Shown here piece after piece: positions 1 through 6,578 of a stretch of DNA of 8,118 bases. Under the pieces are notes generated by a model that saw only the letters and a program-made list of their open reading frames with translations, searched no databases and was not told the DNA's origin. Source of the DNA: an uncultured Pseudomonadota bacterium (GTDB taxonomy: Bacteria > Pseudomonadota > Gammaproteobacteria > Burkholderiales > Burkholderiaceae_C); assembly GCA_900320815.1 (NCBI GenBank), contig ONTY01000131.1, forward strand, positions 1-8,118, read 5' to 3'. The stretch's first letter is position 1. Every line of letters begins with the position of its first letter. A program made the position numbers and the translations under genes.

Positions 1-200
1 TCTATCCCCAGCTCTTTGGCCTCCTGTATGGTTCCGTCGATTAGCTTCGCCATCTCGGCGGTATCCATCTGATGTGTGCCCTTGTAGACAAGGTAACAGT
101 AGAACATGGTATTGCCCTCAAGCCTCTTGTCAAAGCAGCGTGTGTACGGATATATGGAATCCACGTCCACGCTCCGAGGAAGCTTGAATCCTACTGTCAG
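1..200 (-). other. Foreign-looking in-frame tail on pilY1 (possible chimera junction near 190-205)
   Basis: Residues 1237-1302 of the pilY1 frame lack the expected PilY1 continuation, which after the 'AKD-x-x-G' segment usually reads like 'QPITAAP...GGYLVLFGTGK'. Instead there is a segment containing RLEGNTMFYCYLVYKG and DTAEMAKLIDGTIQEAKELG. The second half resembles, from memory, the C-terminal ends of small proteins in phages of Firmicutes, possibly NinB-like or nuclease-associated; the family is not certain. Codon choice changes at the same point: Glu is GAG in all four cases and Lys is AAG in four of five, whereas the body of pilY1 mostly uses GAA and AAA. ATA occurs three times in 66 codons. 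This could be an assembly chimera, or a real insertion or recombination event. Confidence 0.6.
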
Positions 201-3200
201 GCCGTTTTTGTCTTTGGCCACATACAGCGGGCGGCTGTTATAGGGATCGGAGAGAGTGGCCAGGTTCCAGCTGCTTGCCGGATTGCCCCTGAACCGCAGC
301 GCCCACAACTGGCCGTGCAAATCGCCTGCGTAAACATATTCCGTGACGCTGCCCACGCCGGTGAAGGCCTCGACATTGAGCACGCCACTGGGATGCGTGG
401 CCGCCAGCGATGCGTCGTGCGCCAGGTTGAACTTCCAGTAGTTGCTGCCTTGCGTCCAGGGCGAGGTGGAGGGTTTGTCCAGCGCCAGCAGGAAGAGAGT
501 GGCATCGCCGCTGCCCACTGTGGTTTGGGTGGAGTCGGCGTCGGCCACGTAGTTGTTCACGCCGGCGGGCACGAGAGCAAACCAGCGGTAGCTGTTGGTG
601 GAGTTGGCGTCGTTGGGATCAGCCTTGGTGTAGAGCAGCTTGACGATGCGTGCCTGCCCGAGGACGTAACCCATGTCGGGGTCGTCGGCTTCGGTGAACT
701 CCCACATCACGCTGCTCTCAGAGAAGCTGGTCGGGTCGGTGACGTTGAGGGCGTAGACGCCTTTGCCGCCGCCACCCAGACCACCGACGAGCACCGTGGC
801 CCAGTCGCTGGCGGTGGCGTTGGCGGCGTCATAGCTGGGGTTAATGACGGCGTCGCCAATCACGGGTGTGGCATCAACATAGGGCTGGTGCACGTAATTG
901 GAACTGGTCAGGGCAGCCAGGTTTTTCACCACCATGCTGGGGATGTAGGCAAATCGCTCAACACCCGTGGCAGCGTCAAAGGCGTGCAACATGCCGTCGT
1001 TGGCGCCCACGTAGACGGTGCCGCCTTTGCCATCAGTGCCGGCGCGGCTGGCGTGTGCGGCCACATACAGGTCAAAGCCCGCGCCGAGGTTGGTGGTGGC
1101 AGAGGGGGCGCCAACGAACTTCACGCCAGAGTTGATGATGTCGCCAATCACGGAACTGCCGCCCCGGTTGCGCAGGCTATCGCCATCTTTGCTGGTATCG
1201 CCGCGCAGCCAGTTGATGCGGTCAGCGGCGTCGGCGCCTTCCTCGCTCAGGGCAGTGATGACTTCGGCGGGGGCGTCGCCGGCGGTGAACTTTTTGGCGC
1301 TGGTGCCGCCGTTGATGGCACGGCTGCCAACGAAGATGTTGCGCGCGGCTGGGGCGGGCAAATACTCGCTTGCCCGCCATGCGATGCTGGCGGGAGTGGT
1401 TCCGGTGGGCACGCTTTCGGCAAGCACGTCGCCGCTCCAGTTGGAGCCGTCAAACTCCGCCTGGTAGCTGTTGCCCGTGAGGCCACCGCTGTTGTCCGCG
1501 CCGCCGATGGAGCGTTGCGCAAGAGTGCCGGTGCTGCTGAAAATCTCATCAAAGGCTTTGAGCACGTCGCGCCCGCTGCTGGGCACGTAGTAGGTGCGTG
1601 GCTCTGGGTTGGCGTCGCCGTTGGTGTTGCCGCCCTGCGCCTTGACCAGGTCGGACCAAACGAGGTTGTTCCTCGTTCGGTCATCGCTCTCGTAGTAAGG
1701 GTAGCCATTGGTGTTGTAGACAGTGCTGCCACTGGAGCGTGCTTGCGTGAGGTAGCCACCGTATTTGGCAGCCAGCCAGTATTGGTTGCGTGCCTCACGG
1801 TTGCTGTAGTTGTATTCCAGGTTGGCTTCGTTCACGTCAAAGAAGAAGGAAGTCAGGCGCAGGCCGGGACGCTGCTTTTCTGGCTCCTCTGTCCAGTTAG
1901 TGCTGCGAATGTCGTTCATGTGCGCCCAGTACGACAGGCCGGGCAAAATGGACCACATATGGTAGTTGCCCGTTTTCAGACTAATGCCGGCAGCCGCTTC
2001 AAGGTTCTGCGCCCTATTGCGCCACGTAATGGCATTGGGCACGTTTTTGGAATCGCTGGGGGAGGCGAGATGACCACGTACAACGTCTTTGTCTGCAGAT
2101 TTTCCAGGATATTTCGGCGAACTGTTGGCGTCGTGCGCATTGATATCGCCCACCAGCACAATCTGGCTGCGAATGCAGGAGTAATCTGTGGTTTGGCTGT
2201 AGCCTAAGTCGCTGCCATAGGGGTCGTCCCAGCCGGTGTATACAGGGCTGCCGTCAAGCATGCGGTCATCCAAATCCCGGACTGCCGCTGGTGTGGGGGC
2301 GCCCATGCCCTGCATATAGCGCAGGGTTTCGTAGTACAGCTCGCCGACTGGGTCATTCGCTTTGTAGTTGCCCAAACTTTTTGGATTGCGGCCAAAGCGG
2401 TTGAGGTAGTTGATAACGCCGCTGGTTTTATCTTCGGCAGCGTAACCGACGGCGTCAGAAGGCAGCTGGACTTGCCCAGCAGCCGGGGTGCCGCTCCAGG
2501 CATTTTCAGGGTCAGGGAAAAAAACGCCTGTGTTCTGATCCCATTCAGCGCGCGGGTTGTTGGTGTCGGTTTTGCGGCCAACCGGGTTATACACGTCGTG
2601 CCCCACATATTTCATGGGCGCACGCAGCACGCCGCCGTAGCGCCCGTTCTCAGCAGCGTGCGTGTGATCCATGGCGTAGCCAAAGGCAGCCATGCGCAGG
2701 CCGTCAGAATATTTTTGAATCACACCCGTGGGTTTGCTGGAGCCGCTGGGATATTCGCTGCACATGTAGTAGTCGCGATCGTCGCTGCTGTCGCAGACTT
2801 TGACGCGGGCGTAAAAAAACTCGGTTTCGCCGCTAAGCATGGCGTCGTCATCTTCAAGATAGCATTTGGCACCGGCTGTGGGTTCGCTTTCATCGGTATC
2901 ACCGTGGTTGTCGACGTCGCCAAAGCTGCCGCAGGTGAATGTGTCTTTGACAATGCCGGTATGCCAGCGGCAGCCTTTGTTTTCTCCGCAATTGTTGCCA
3001 TACCATACGCGCTGGCCTTTGCTATCGGCAGTGCATTGCTCGCCATCGTTACATTGCGTGTGTTCGCTGGTGCCAAAAAAGGCGTTGTTGCGCACTGAAT
3101 GGAACTCGCCCACTTTACCGCCGGCGCCCAGCGCATAATTGTAGGGGCCATAGGTGCAGTTGCCATTCGTGCCGCCCATTGGGTGGTTGCCAAAATAGAT

Positions 3201-3908
3201 TCTATTGCCAGCACTGGCAATATAAATTTTGCCTTTTGTTGCGTTCGGTCTGCTGGATTCTTGGTCTTCCACGGCCTCAATCAAATCTTTGGGCACAGCG
3301 CCGGCATAGTCGCCGCCGCCATCAGATTCGCTCAGGGTCTTCACGCCAAAGTGGCCAGATTGCTTGAAAAAACAGGTGTGCGGTGCGCTGTTTTTGGTGT
3401 TGGCGTCGGTGCCGTCAGGAATATAGGCGCGCTGCAGCACAGTTATTTTTTCTTTGTCAATGACGCGGTCGCCGCCGGTAAGTGCCAGGCGAATCATGTC
3501 AATGGCCGAGCCGGTGGCCCAGTTCATGAAGTTGCCGCTGAACTCTTTGTCACCGCTGCACTTGCGCCCACTGGCTGAGCTGCTGATTTCAAAATAACCT
3601 TCGGCTGTGTTGTATGTGTAGCATTTCTCGTGGTTGTAATAGCCAAGGTATTCGTTGCTGGGGCTGTAGCCGTCTGCCGTCGGGTATTGCGCACCCACAG
3701 TCGGGAATTCCACAGACAGCGCCAGCGCAATGGTGGGACGGTCGCCCAGAGTGGCAGCGTACAGGGGGCCGTGGGCAATTTGGGCTTCAATAATGTCGCT
3801 GGCTGCGGCGGCGGGCTGCACTGCAAGGGCGCCAAACGCGGCAATGGCGCTGGCGGCCAGCAGCCAGGCGCGCGGGCGCAGGCGGGTCAGGAGGCTGGAG
3901 GCAGTCAT
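1..3908 (-). CDS. pilY1: Type IV pilus tip protein PilY1/PilC family, C-terminus off the left edge
   Basis: The frame is open from the ATG at 3908 to position 1, giving 1302 residues without a stop. PilY1 is a large exported protein that sits with minor pilins at the type IV pilus tip and acts in pilus assembly, adhesion and surface sensing. Residues 1-36 form a signal peptide with an Arg-rich start, a hydrophobic core and an Ala-rich cleavage region. Residues 37 to about 450 are Cys-rich and hold a Ca-loop-like stretch, DVDNHGDTDESE (331-342). The segment QIVLVGDINAHD resembles the degenerate von Willebrand-like part of some PilY1 proteins, and no clear DxSxS site was seen. The Neisseria PilC-type beta-propeller starts near SVIGDIINS (919-927) and continues through VYVGANDGMLHAF (965-977) and YAGDLHGQLWAL (1193-1204). 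An RGD lies at 902-904. After residue 1236 the sequence stops looking like PilY1 (see findings). Family call is strong; the C-terminal identity is uncertain. Confidence 0.93.
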   Translation of the reverse strand, partial: MTASSLLTRLRPRAWLLAASAIAAFGALAVQPAAAASDIIEAQIAHGPLYAATLGDRPTIALALSVEFPTVGAQYPTADGYSPSNEYLGYYNHEKCYTYNTAEGYFEISSSASGRKCSGDKEFSGNFMNWATGSAIDMIRLALTGGDRVIDKEKITVLQRAYIPDGTDANTKNSAPHTCFFKQSGHFGVKTLSESDGGGDYAGAVPKDLIEAVEDQESSRPNATKGKIYIASAGNRIYFGNHPMGGTNGNCTYGPYNYALGAGGKVGEFHSVRNNAFFGTSEHTQCNDGEQCTADSKGQRVWYGNNCGENKGCRWHTGIVKDTFTCGSFGDVDNHGDTDESEPTAGAKCYLEDDDAMLSGETEFFYARVKVCDSSDDRDYYMCSEYPSGSSKPTGVIQKYSDGLRMAAFGYAMDHTHAAENGRYGGVLRAPMKYVGHDVYNPVGRKTDTNNPRAEWDQNTGVFFPDPENAWSGTPAAGQVQLPSDAVGYAAEDKTSGVINYLNRFGRNPKSLGNYKANDPVGELYYETLRYMQGMGAPTPAAVRDLDDRMLDGSPVYTGWDDPYGSDLGYSQTTDYSCIRSQIVLVGDINAHDANSSPKYPGKSADKDVVRGHLASPSDSKNVPNAITWRNRAQNLEAAAGISLKTGNYHMWSILPGLSYWAHMNDIRSTNWTEEPEKQRPGLRLTSFFFDVNEANLEYNYSNREARNQYWLAAKYGGYLTQARSSGSTVYNTNGYPYYESDDRTRNNLVWSDLVKAQGGNTNGDANPEPRTYYVPSSGRDVLKAFDEIFSSTGTLAQRSIGGADNSGGLTGNSYQAEFDGSNWSGDVLAESVPTGTTPASIAWRASEYLPAPAARNIFVGSRAINGGTSAKKFTAGDAPAEVITALSEEGADAADRINWLRGDTSKDGDSLRNRGGSSVIGDIINSGVKFVGAPSATTNLGAGFDLYVAAHASRAGTDGKGGTVYVGANDGMLHAFDAATGVERFAYIPSMVVKNLAALTSSNYVHQPYVDATPVIGDAVINPSYDAANATASDWATVLVGGLGGGGKGVYALNVTDPTSFSESSVMWEFTEADDPDMGYVLGQARIVKLLYTKADPNDANSTNSYRWFALVPAGVNNYVADADSTQTTVGSGDATLFLLALDKPSTSPWTQGSNYWKFNLAHDASLAATHPSGVLNVEAFTGVGSVTEYVYAGDLHGQLWALRFRGNPASSWNLATLSDPYNSRPLYVAKDKNGLTVGFKLPRSVDVDSIYPYTRCFDKRLEGNTMFYCYLVYKGTHQMDTAEMAKLIDGTIQEAKELGI
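3203..3222. repeat. Perfect 9-bp inverted repeat with 2-bp centre inside pilY1
   Basis: TATTGCCAG (3203-3211), CA, CTGGCAATA (3214-3222) form a perfect palindrome. The inner eight bases of each arm are identical to the arms of the inverted repeat over the pilV promoter (6541-6548 and 6566-6573). The palindrome encodes I-A-S-A-G-N in PilY1, so it may be coincidental. Confidence 0.6.
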
Positions 3909-3915
3909 GGTGCGG

Positions 3916-3921
3916 TTCCTT
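3916..3921 (-). promoter_or_regulatory. Ribosome binding site of pilY1
   Basis: AAGGAA on the minus strand lies 7 nt before the ATG at 3908 and supports that start. It is directly preceded by an A-rich run in the 27-bp gap between pilX and pilY1. Confidence 0.75.
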
Positions 3922-3935
3922 TTTTTCTCAAAAAA

Positions 3936-4586
3936 TCAGTTGCGGTAAAGGGTTTGCAGCACGCTCTGGGTGCTCGAACGCGGGCCAAAGCCCATTGCCG
4001 TGACGCGGTAGAGCTGCTCGCCGGTGGCGGTTTGATCTTCTGGCAGGGCGCTGGAGTAGACGGCGGTGACCATGCCGCTGCGCACCGCTGAGAGGTCGGT
4101 GACGTTCTCGATGATGTAGCGGGGTTTTTGCACGGGCTGCACGCCGGCGCTGGTGCCGCCGGCGTTCTGGTAGTCGCGGTTCGTGAAGTCGCCAAAGCTG
4201 GCGGTGCCGGTGCCGTTGACAAAGTTCACGTGCTCGGCATTGAGCCAGGTGGGTTTTTTCTTTTCGTTGGTTTCCAGCGCACACAGACCGCCTGCCTTGC
4301 AGCCGCTGCTGGGGAAGCTGATTTTTCCGGCTTTGAACAATTTGGTGCGGCCGCCTTCGACGGTTTCGCCACCGATGTCGATTTCGGCATCAATGATGGC
4401 GGCTTCCGCTGACTGGAAGGCAAGCTGCATGTCGCGGTCGTTGCGCGCGCCGTGCTCGCCCATGTTGGCGATTTGCATGGAGGCGGCGCCGAGCATGGAG
4501 ACGATGACCAGCAGCAGCAGCACGACGATGAGCGACATGCCGCGCTGGCGCTGCGGCGGGGGGCAGAGGTGAAGGGTGGTGGTCAT
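3936..4586 (-). CDS. pilX: Type IV pilus minor pilin PilX
   Basis: This gene encodes a 216-residue minor prepilin of the PilX family. PilX joins PilV and PilW in the inner-membrane priming complex that starts pilus assembly and carries PilY1 to the pilus tip. The leader (residues 1-16, ending in QRQRG) is followed by the hydrophobic helix MSLIVVLLLLVIVSMLG. Cleavage is expected after Gly16. Residue +5 of the mature protein is Val rather than the Glu found in major pilins, which I recall as common in this family. The rest is a globular domain with two cysteines in GCKAGGLC, a possible disulfide. The ATG at 4586 is chosen because an AGGGAA Shine-Dalgarno lies 9 nt before it and the prepilin leader has normal length; the same frame stays open further upstream only by running through the end of pilW. 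pilW ends 34 bp upstream and pilY1 starts 27 bp downstream, so co-transcription is likely. Confidence 0.9.
   Translation of the reverse strand: MTTTLHLCPPPQRQRGMSLIVVLLLLVIVSMLGAASMQIANMGEHGARNDRDMQLAFQSAEAAIIDAEIDIGGETVEGGRTKLFKAGKISFPSSGCKAGGLCALETNEKKKPTWLNAEHVNFVNGTGTASFGDFTNRDYQNAGGTSAGVQPVQKPRYIIENVTDLSAVRSGMVTAVYSSALPEDQTATGEQLYRVTAMGFGPRSSTQSVLQTLYRN
4558..4563. repeat. G6/C6 tract in the pilX leader-peptide codons
   Basis: Six consecutive C on the coding strand fall in the Cys-Pro-Pro codons of the PilX leader, about eight codons after the start. A one-base change would end the reading frame early. It is short for a phase-variable tract. Confidence 0.6.
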
Positions 4587-4595
4587 GGTGTGTGG

Positions 4596-4601
4596 TTCCC
4601 T
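4596..4601 (-). promoter_or_regulatory. Ribosome binding site of pilX
   Basis: AGGGAA on the minus strand is spaced 9 nt from the ATG at 4586. It decides between this start and upstream in-frame ATGs that lie inside pilW. Confidence 0.7.
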
Positions 4602-4620
4602 ATGAGTGGTGTGCGCTGTT

Positions 4621-5704
4621 TCAGACGCCTTCGGCAGGGACGATGACGTCGCACGAGGGGATGTTGGCAGCGACGCTTTTGCCGGGGTCGCCTGCGTATT
4701 GGTAGCCCTGGTTGAGGCAGTTGCGCAGGTTGATGGTGAAGATGTAGTTCTGACGCAGGCGGAAGTCATTTGGAGCGTAGCTGCTGCCAAAGCCGTCGCC
4801 CAGGGGGTTGATGGTGCGTGTGTCTTGCGCCTGACCGGTCCGGCCATAGCCGGTGCCGGCGCGCAGCACCAGACCGACGCGGATGGCGCGCACGCGGCGC
4901 CAGTTGGTTTGGCTGGCGGCTTCGTCGTTGCCAACAGTCATTTGGCTGGCGGTGAAGTAGCGGTCAGGAATGAGCTTGGCGTGCTCGGTGGCGCTGGCGG
5001 CGCTGGTGGCGGTGTTGGCGACAACGTTGTCTACGCCGTAGAGGACTTTGAAGCGTTCCACGCCTTTGACCAGGGGCTGGGCGGCGCTCAGGGCACCTTC
5101 GCCTTCAATGTTGGCGTAGCGGCAGTAGAGGGTGGGTTCGCCGTCGCTGGGGTCTTCGGCCACGTAAAAGACGCTGACGGCACGGTCAGTGCGGATGTCG
5201 GCGCTGTGCGCTTCGCCAGCGGCGTAGCCGGCGCAGGTAATCATGGAGCCGTCGGTGCCGTCGGTGTCGTCCGCGCCTTTGTTGACGGGGTGGTAGCGGA
5301 GGATGAGCGGCGCCCTGGGCGATGGAGAATTTTTTGCTGCTGGGGTTGTAGGTGGCGTCGCCAGGCATGGCGCCGGTAAAGCCACCTATGGGCGCCTGCA
5401 TTTGCAGGGGGTCTACGTCGCCATTGACGGCTTTGTAGGTTTTGGGAGTGCCCTGATAGGTGCGGGTGACGAAGCCGATGTCTTCAAAGCCAGTCTGCAC
5501 GGCAAGGCGCTGGATGATGTCGGCGGCAAAGCGGGCGTCATCGCGCAACTGGCCGGCGGCGTCAACGGTGTTGGAGCTGCGGCTGGTGCTGGTGAACACC
5601 GACATGGCCGCAAGGATGACCATGAAGCCAATGATGAGGGCGACCATGAGCTCGATGAGCGTGAGGCCGCGCTGCTTGAAGGGGGGGCGGGTGGTGTGTG
5701 GCAT
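4621..5704 (-). pseudogene. pilW: Type IV pilus minor pilin PilW, disrupted by a frameshift near 5314
   Basis: PilW is a minor prepilin of the type IVa pilus priming and tip complex. The N-terminal part reads from the ATG at 5704: leader MPHTTRPPFKQRG, then LTLIELMVALIIGFMVILA with the Glu at mature position 5 and the usual transmembrane helix. That frame stays PilW-like up to SSKKFSIAQG, then turns into Arg/His-rich sequence and ends at 5186. The PilW-like sequence continues in another frame from PLILRYHPVN to a TGA at 4621-4623 and includes LRQNYIFTINLRN near the C-terminus. Dropping one base around 5314 (within 5308-5320, which contains short C and G runs) joins both parts into about 360 residues, a normal PilW length. 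This is either a sequencing error or a real inactivating +1 mutation; as read, the product would lose about two thirds of its length. A GGGAAG Shine-Dalgarno 7 nt upstream supports the start. Confidence 0.88.
5681..5687. repeat. G7/C7 tract in the pilW leader-peptide codons
   Basis: Seven consecutive C on the coding strand cover the Arg-Pro-Pro codons (residues 6-8) of the PilW prepilin leader. Slippage by one base would shift the whole reading frame just after the start, as poly-G does in Neisseria pilC. No length variation can be seen from one sequence. Confidence 0.65.
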
Positions 5705-5711
5705 TTTTTTG

Positions 5712-5717
5712 CTTCCC
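5712..5717 (-). promoter_or_regulatory. Ribosome binding site of pilW
   Basis: GGGAAG on the minus strand lies 7 nt before the ATG at 5704. The spacer is mostly an A run (5704-5710 including the A of ATG), so gain or loss of an A would change the spacing. Confidence 0.7.
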
Positions 5718-5745
5718 GGTGGGGTGTGTGTGCGGCTGCGGGCCG

Positions 5746-6333
5746 TTATTGCTGGCCGGCAGGGGTGACGGGGAGGGTGACGTAGGGGCGGACGTTGGCA
5801 GCCTGAACGTTGCCAGCGTGGTCTTCACGCTCCCAGCCGAGTTTGATGGCGATGATGTTGCCGCTGCCGGAGCAGGCCCACTGGGGAACGCCATATTTGT
5901 CGTAGGGGGTTTCGTCTGCACAGATGGCGGCCCAGGCGCCGGGCAGCGCCTGGCTGACGCGGGTGAGCCAGTCGTTTTTCTGCGCCTGGGCTAGATCGCC
6001 GGTGTTGGCGCAGGCGGCGGGCAGGCACGGGGAGGTGGCGGGCGTGACGGCGGCCATTTGGTAGAGGTATTTGCCACCGCCACCTGCAGATTCGGTGATG
6101 TTGGAGCGAATCATCTCGGCCATTTCGCGCGCCAGGTTGACGGCGATGGCCTGGTTGCGGGCGTCGCGGCTGTATTTGAGAGCGGATGCCTGGAGGCCGG
6201 CAACGCCCAGCAACCCAAAGGAAAGGACGACGATGGAGACGAGAGCCTCGAGCAGGGAGAAGCCGCTCTGCGTGCGGCGGGTGACGGCGCAGCGGCGCTG
6301 CCAGATGGGAGTGGGGGCTGTGGTGGCTTGCAT
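5746..6333 (-). CDS. pilV: Type IV pilus minor pilin PilV
   Basis: This is a 195-residue minor prepilin of the PilV family, part of the complex that primes type IV pilus assembly with PilW, PilX and PilY1. The leader (residues 1-24, Arg-rich, ending in RRTQSG) is followed by FSLLEALVSIVVLSFGLLGVAG with Glu at mature position 5. The helix continues into QASALKYSRDARNQAIAVNLA, a pattern typical of PilV. Further on, an AxICAD segment and a downstream WACSGSG could form a disulfide. The ATG at 6333 gives a long but plausible leader. An in-frame ATG at 6441 would translate the 16-base homopolymer as a Phe run and is rejected. No Shine-Dalgarno is visible before 6333. pilW starts 41 bp downstream. 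It appears to be the first gene of the operon; a fimT/fimU-type gene often found upstream is absent here. Confidence 0.9.
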   Translation of the reverse strand: MQATTAPTPIWQRRCAVTRRTQSGFSLLEALVSIVVLSFGLLGVAGLQASALKYSRDARNQAIAVNLAREMAEMIRSNITESAGGGGKYLYQMAAVTPATSPCLPAACANTGDLAQAQKNDWLTRVSQALPGAWAAICADETPYDKYGVPQWACSGSGNIIAIKLGWEREDHAGNVQAANVRPYVTLPVTPAGQQ

Positions 6334-6383
6334 GATGGCTATGGATTGTTGGCAGGCAGGTGAGGTGCGGCAAGGCCGCCCGC

Positions 6384-6399
6384 CGGTGCGGGGGCACCG
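6384..6399. other. Small perfect hairpin in the pilV leader
   Basis: CGGTGC-GGGG-GCACCG is a 6-bp perfect stem with a 4-base loop. In the minus-strand transcript it comes after the U run, not before it, so it is not an intrinsic terminator for pilV-direction transcription; on the plus strand it is followed by TTTG and A's, so it is not one there either. Confidence 0.5.
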
Positions 6400-6403
6400 T
6401 TTG

Positions 6404-6419
6404 AAAAAAAAAAAAAAAA
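6404..6419. repeat. A16/T16 homopolymer upstream of pilV
   Basis: Sixteen consecutive A on the plus strand (T on the pilV coding strand) lie 71-86 bp before the pilV start in a GC-rich setting. Such a tract is prone to slippage and to sequencing error. It is downstream of the predicted start of transcription, so it would be in the leader RNA. Confidence 0.9.
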
Positions 6420-6540
6420 GAGGATTTTGGAGGATGAACAAGGCGGGTGTTCTTCACGTTGCGTGCCAGCGCACGGGTGCATGGCATGTGGTGGTGCCAG
6501 GTGGGGCGCCCCCGCAAAATACCCGCCATACAAGTGCTTC

Positions 6541-6573
6541 ATTGCCAGCAGTATATGCGGGCAAACTGGCAAT
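6541..6573. promoter_or_regulatory. Operator-like inverted repeat over the pilV promoter
   Basis: ATTGCCAG (6541-6548) and CTGGCAAT (6566-6573) are perfect 8-bp inverted arms separated by 17 bp. One arm overlaps the last base of the spacer-side -35 region and the other covers the predicted transcription start, with the -10 between them. This placement suits a repressor or other dimeric regulator, but no regulator is identified. Confidence 0.5.
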
Positions 6574-6578
6574 ACCAA
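6550..6578 (-). promoter_or_regulatory. Predicted sigma70-type promoter of the pilVWXY1 operon
   Basis: On the minus strand the -35 TTGGTA (6578-6573) is separated by exactly 17 bp from the -10 TATACT (6555-6550). The -10 matches the consensus at five of six positions and the -35 at four of six. Transcription would start near 6543 and run leftward into pilV. Confidence 0.55.

Noticed and set aside
72..2207. Long plus-strand open frame of 711 codons
   Set aside because: It lies antisense to pilY1; its product is Gly/Ala/Val-rich with no recognisable domain, and the minus-strand frame has clear PilY1 sequence throughout.
3936..4934. Longer version of pilX starting at 4934
   Set aside because: The added N-terminus overlaps pilW in another frame and would put the prepilin leader in mid-protein; the ATG at 4586 has a Shine-Dalgarno and a normal leader.
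4606..5379. Plus-strand open frame of 257 codons
   Set aside because: It is antisense to pilW, low-complexity Gly/Ala/Val sequence, and the opposite strand reads as a recognisable minor pilin.
6384..6419. Intrinsic terminator made of the hairpin and homopolymer
   Set aside because: The order is wrong on both strands: on the minus strand the T run precedes the hairpin, and on the plus strand the hairpin is followed by A's.
6334..6441. Longer version of pilV starting at 6441
   Set aside because: It would translate the 16-base homopolymer into a Phe run before the leader; the ATG at 6333 gives a plausible prepilin.
6483..6500. Sigma54-like site TGGCACC...TGC upstream of pilV
   Set aside because: The GG to GC distance is 11 nt instead of the required 10, and the nearby TGGCACG at 6463-6469 lacks a -12 element.
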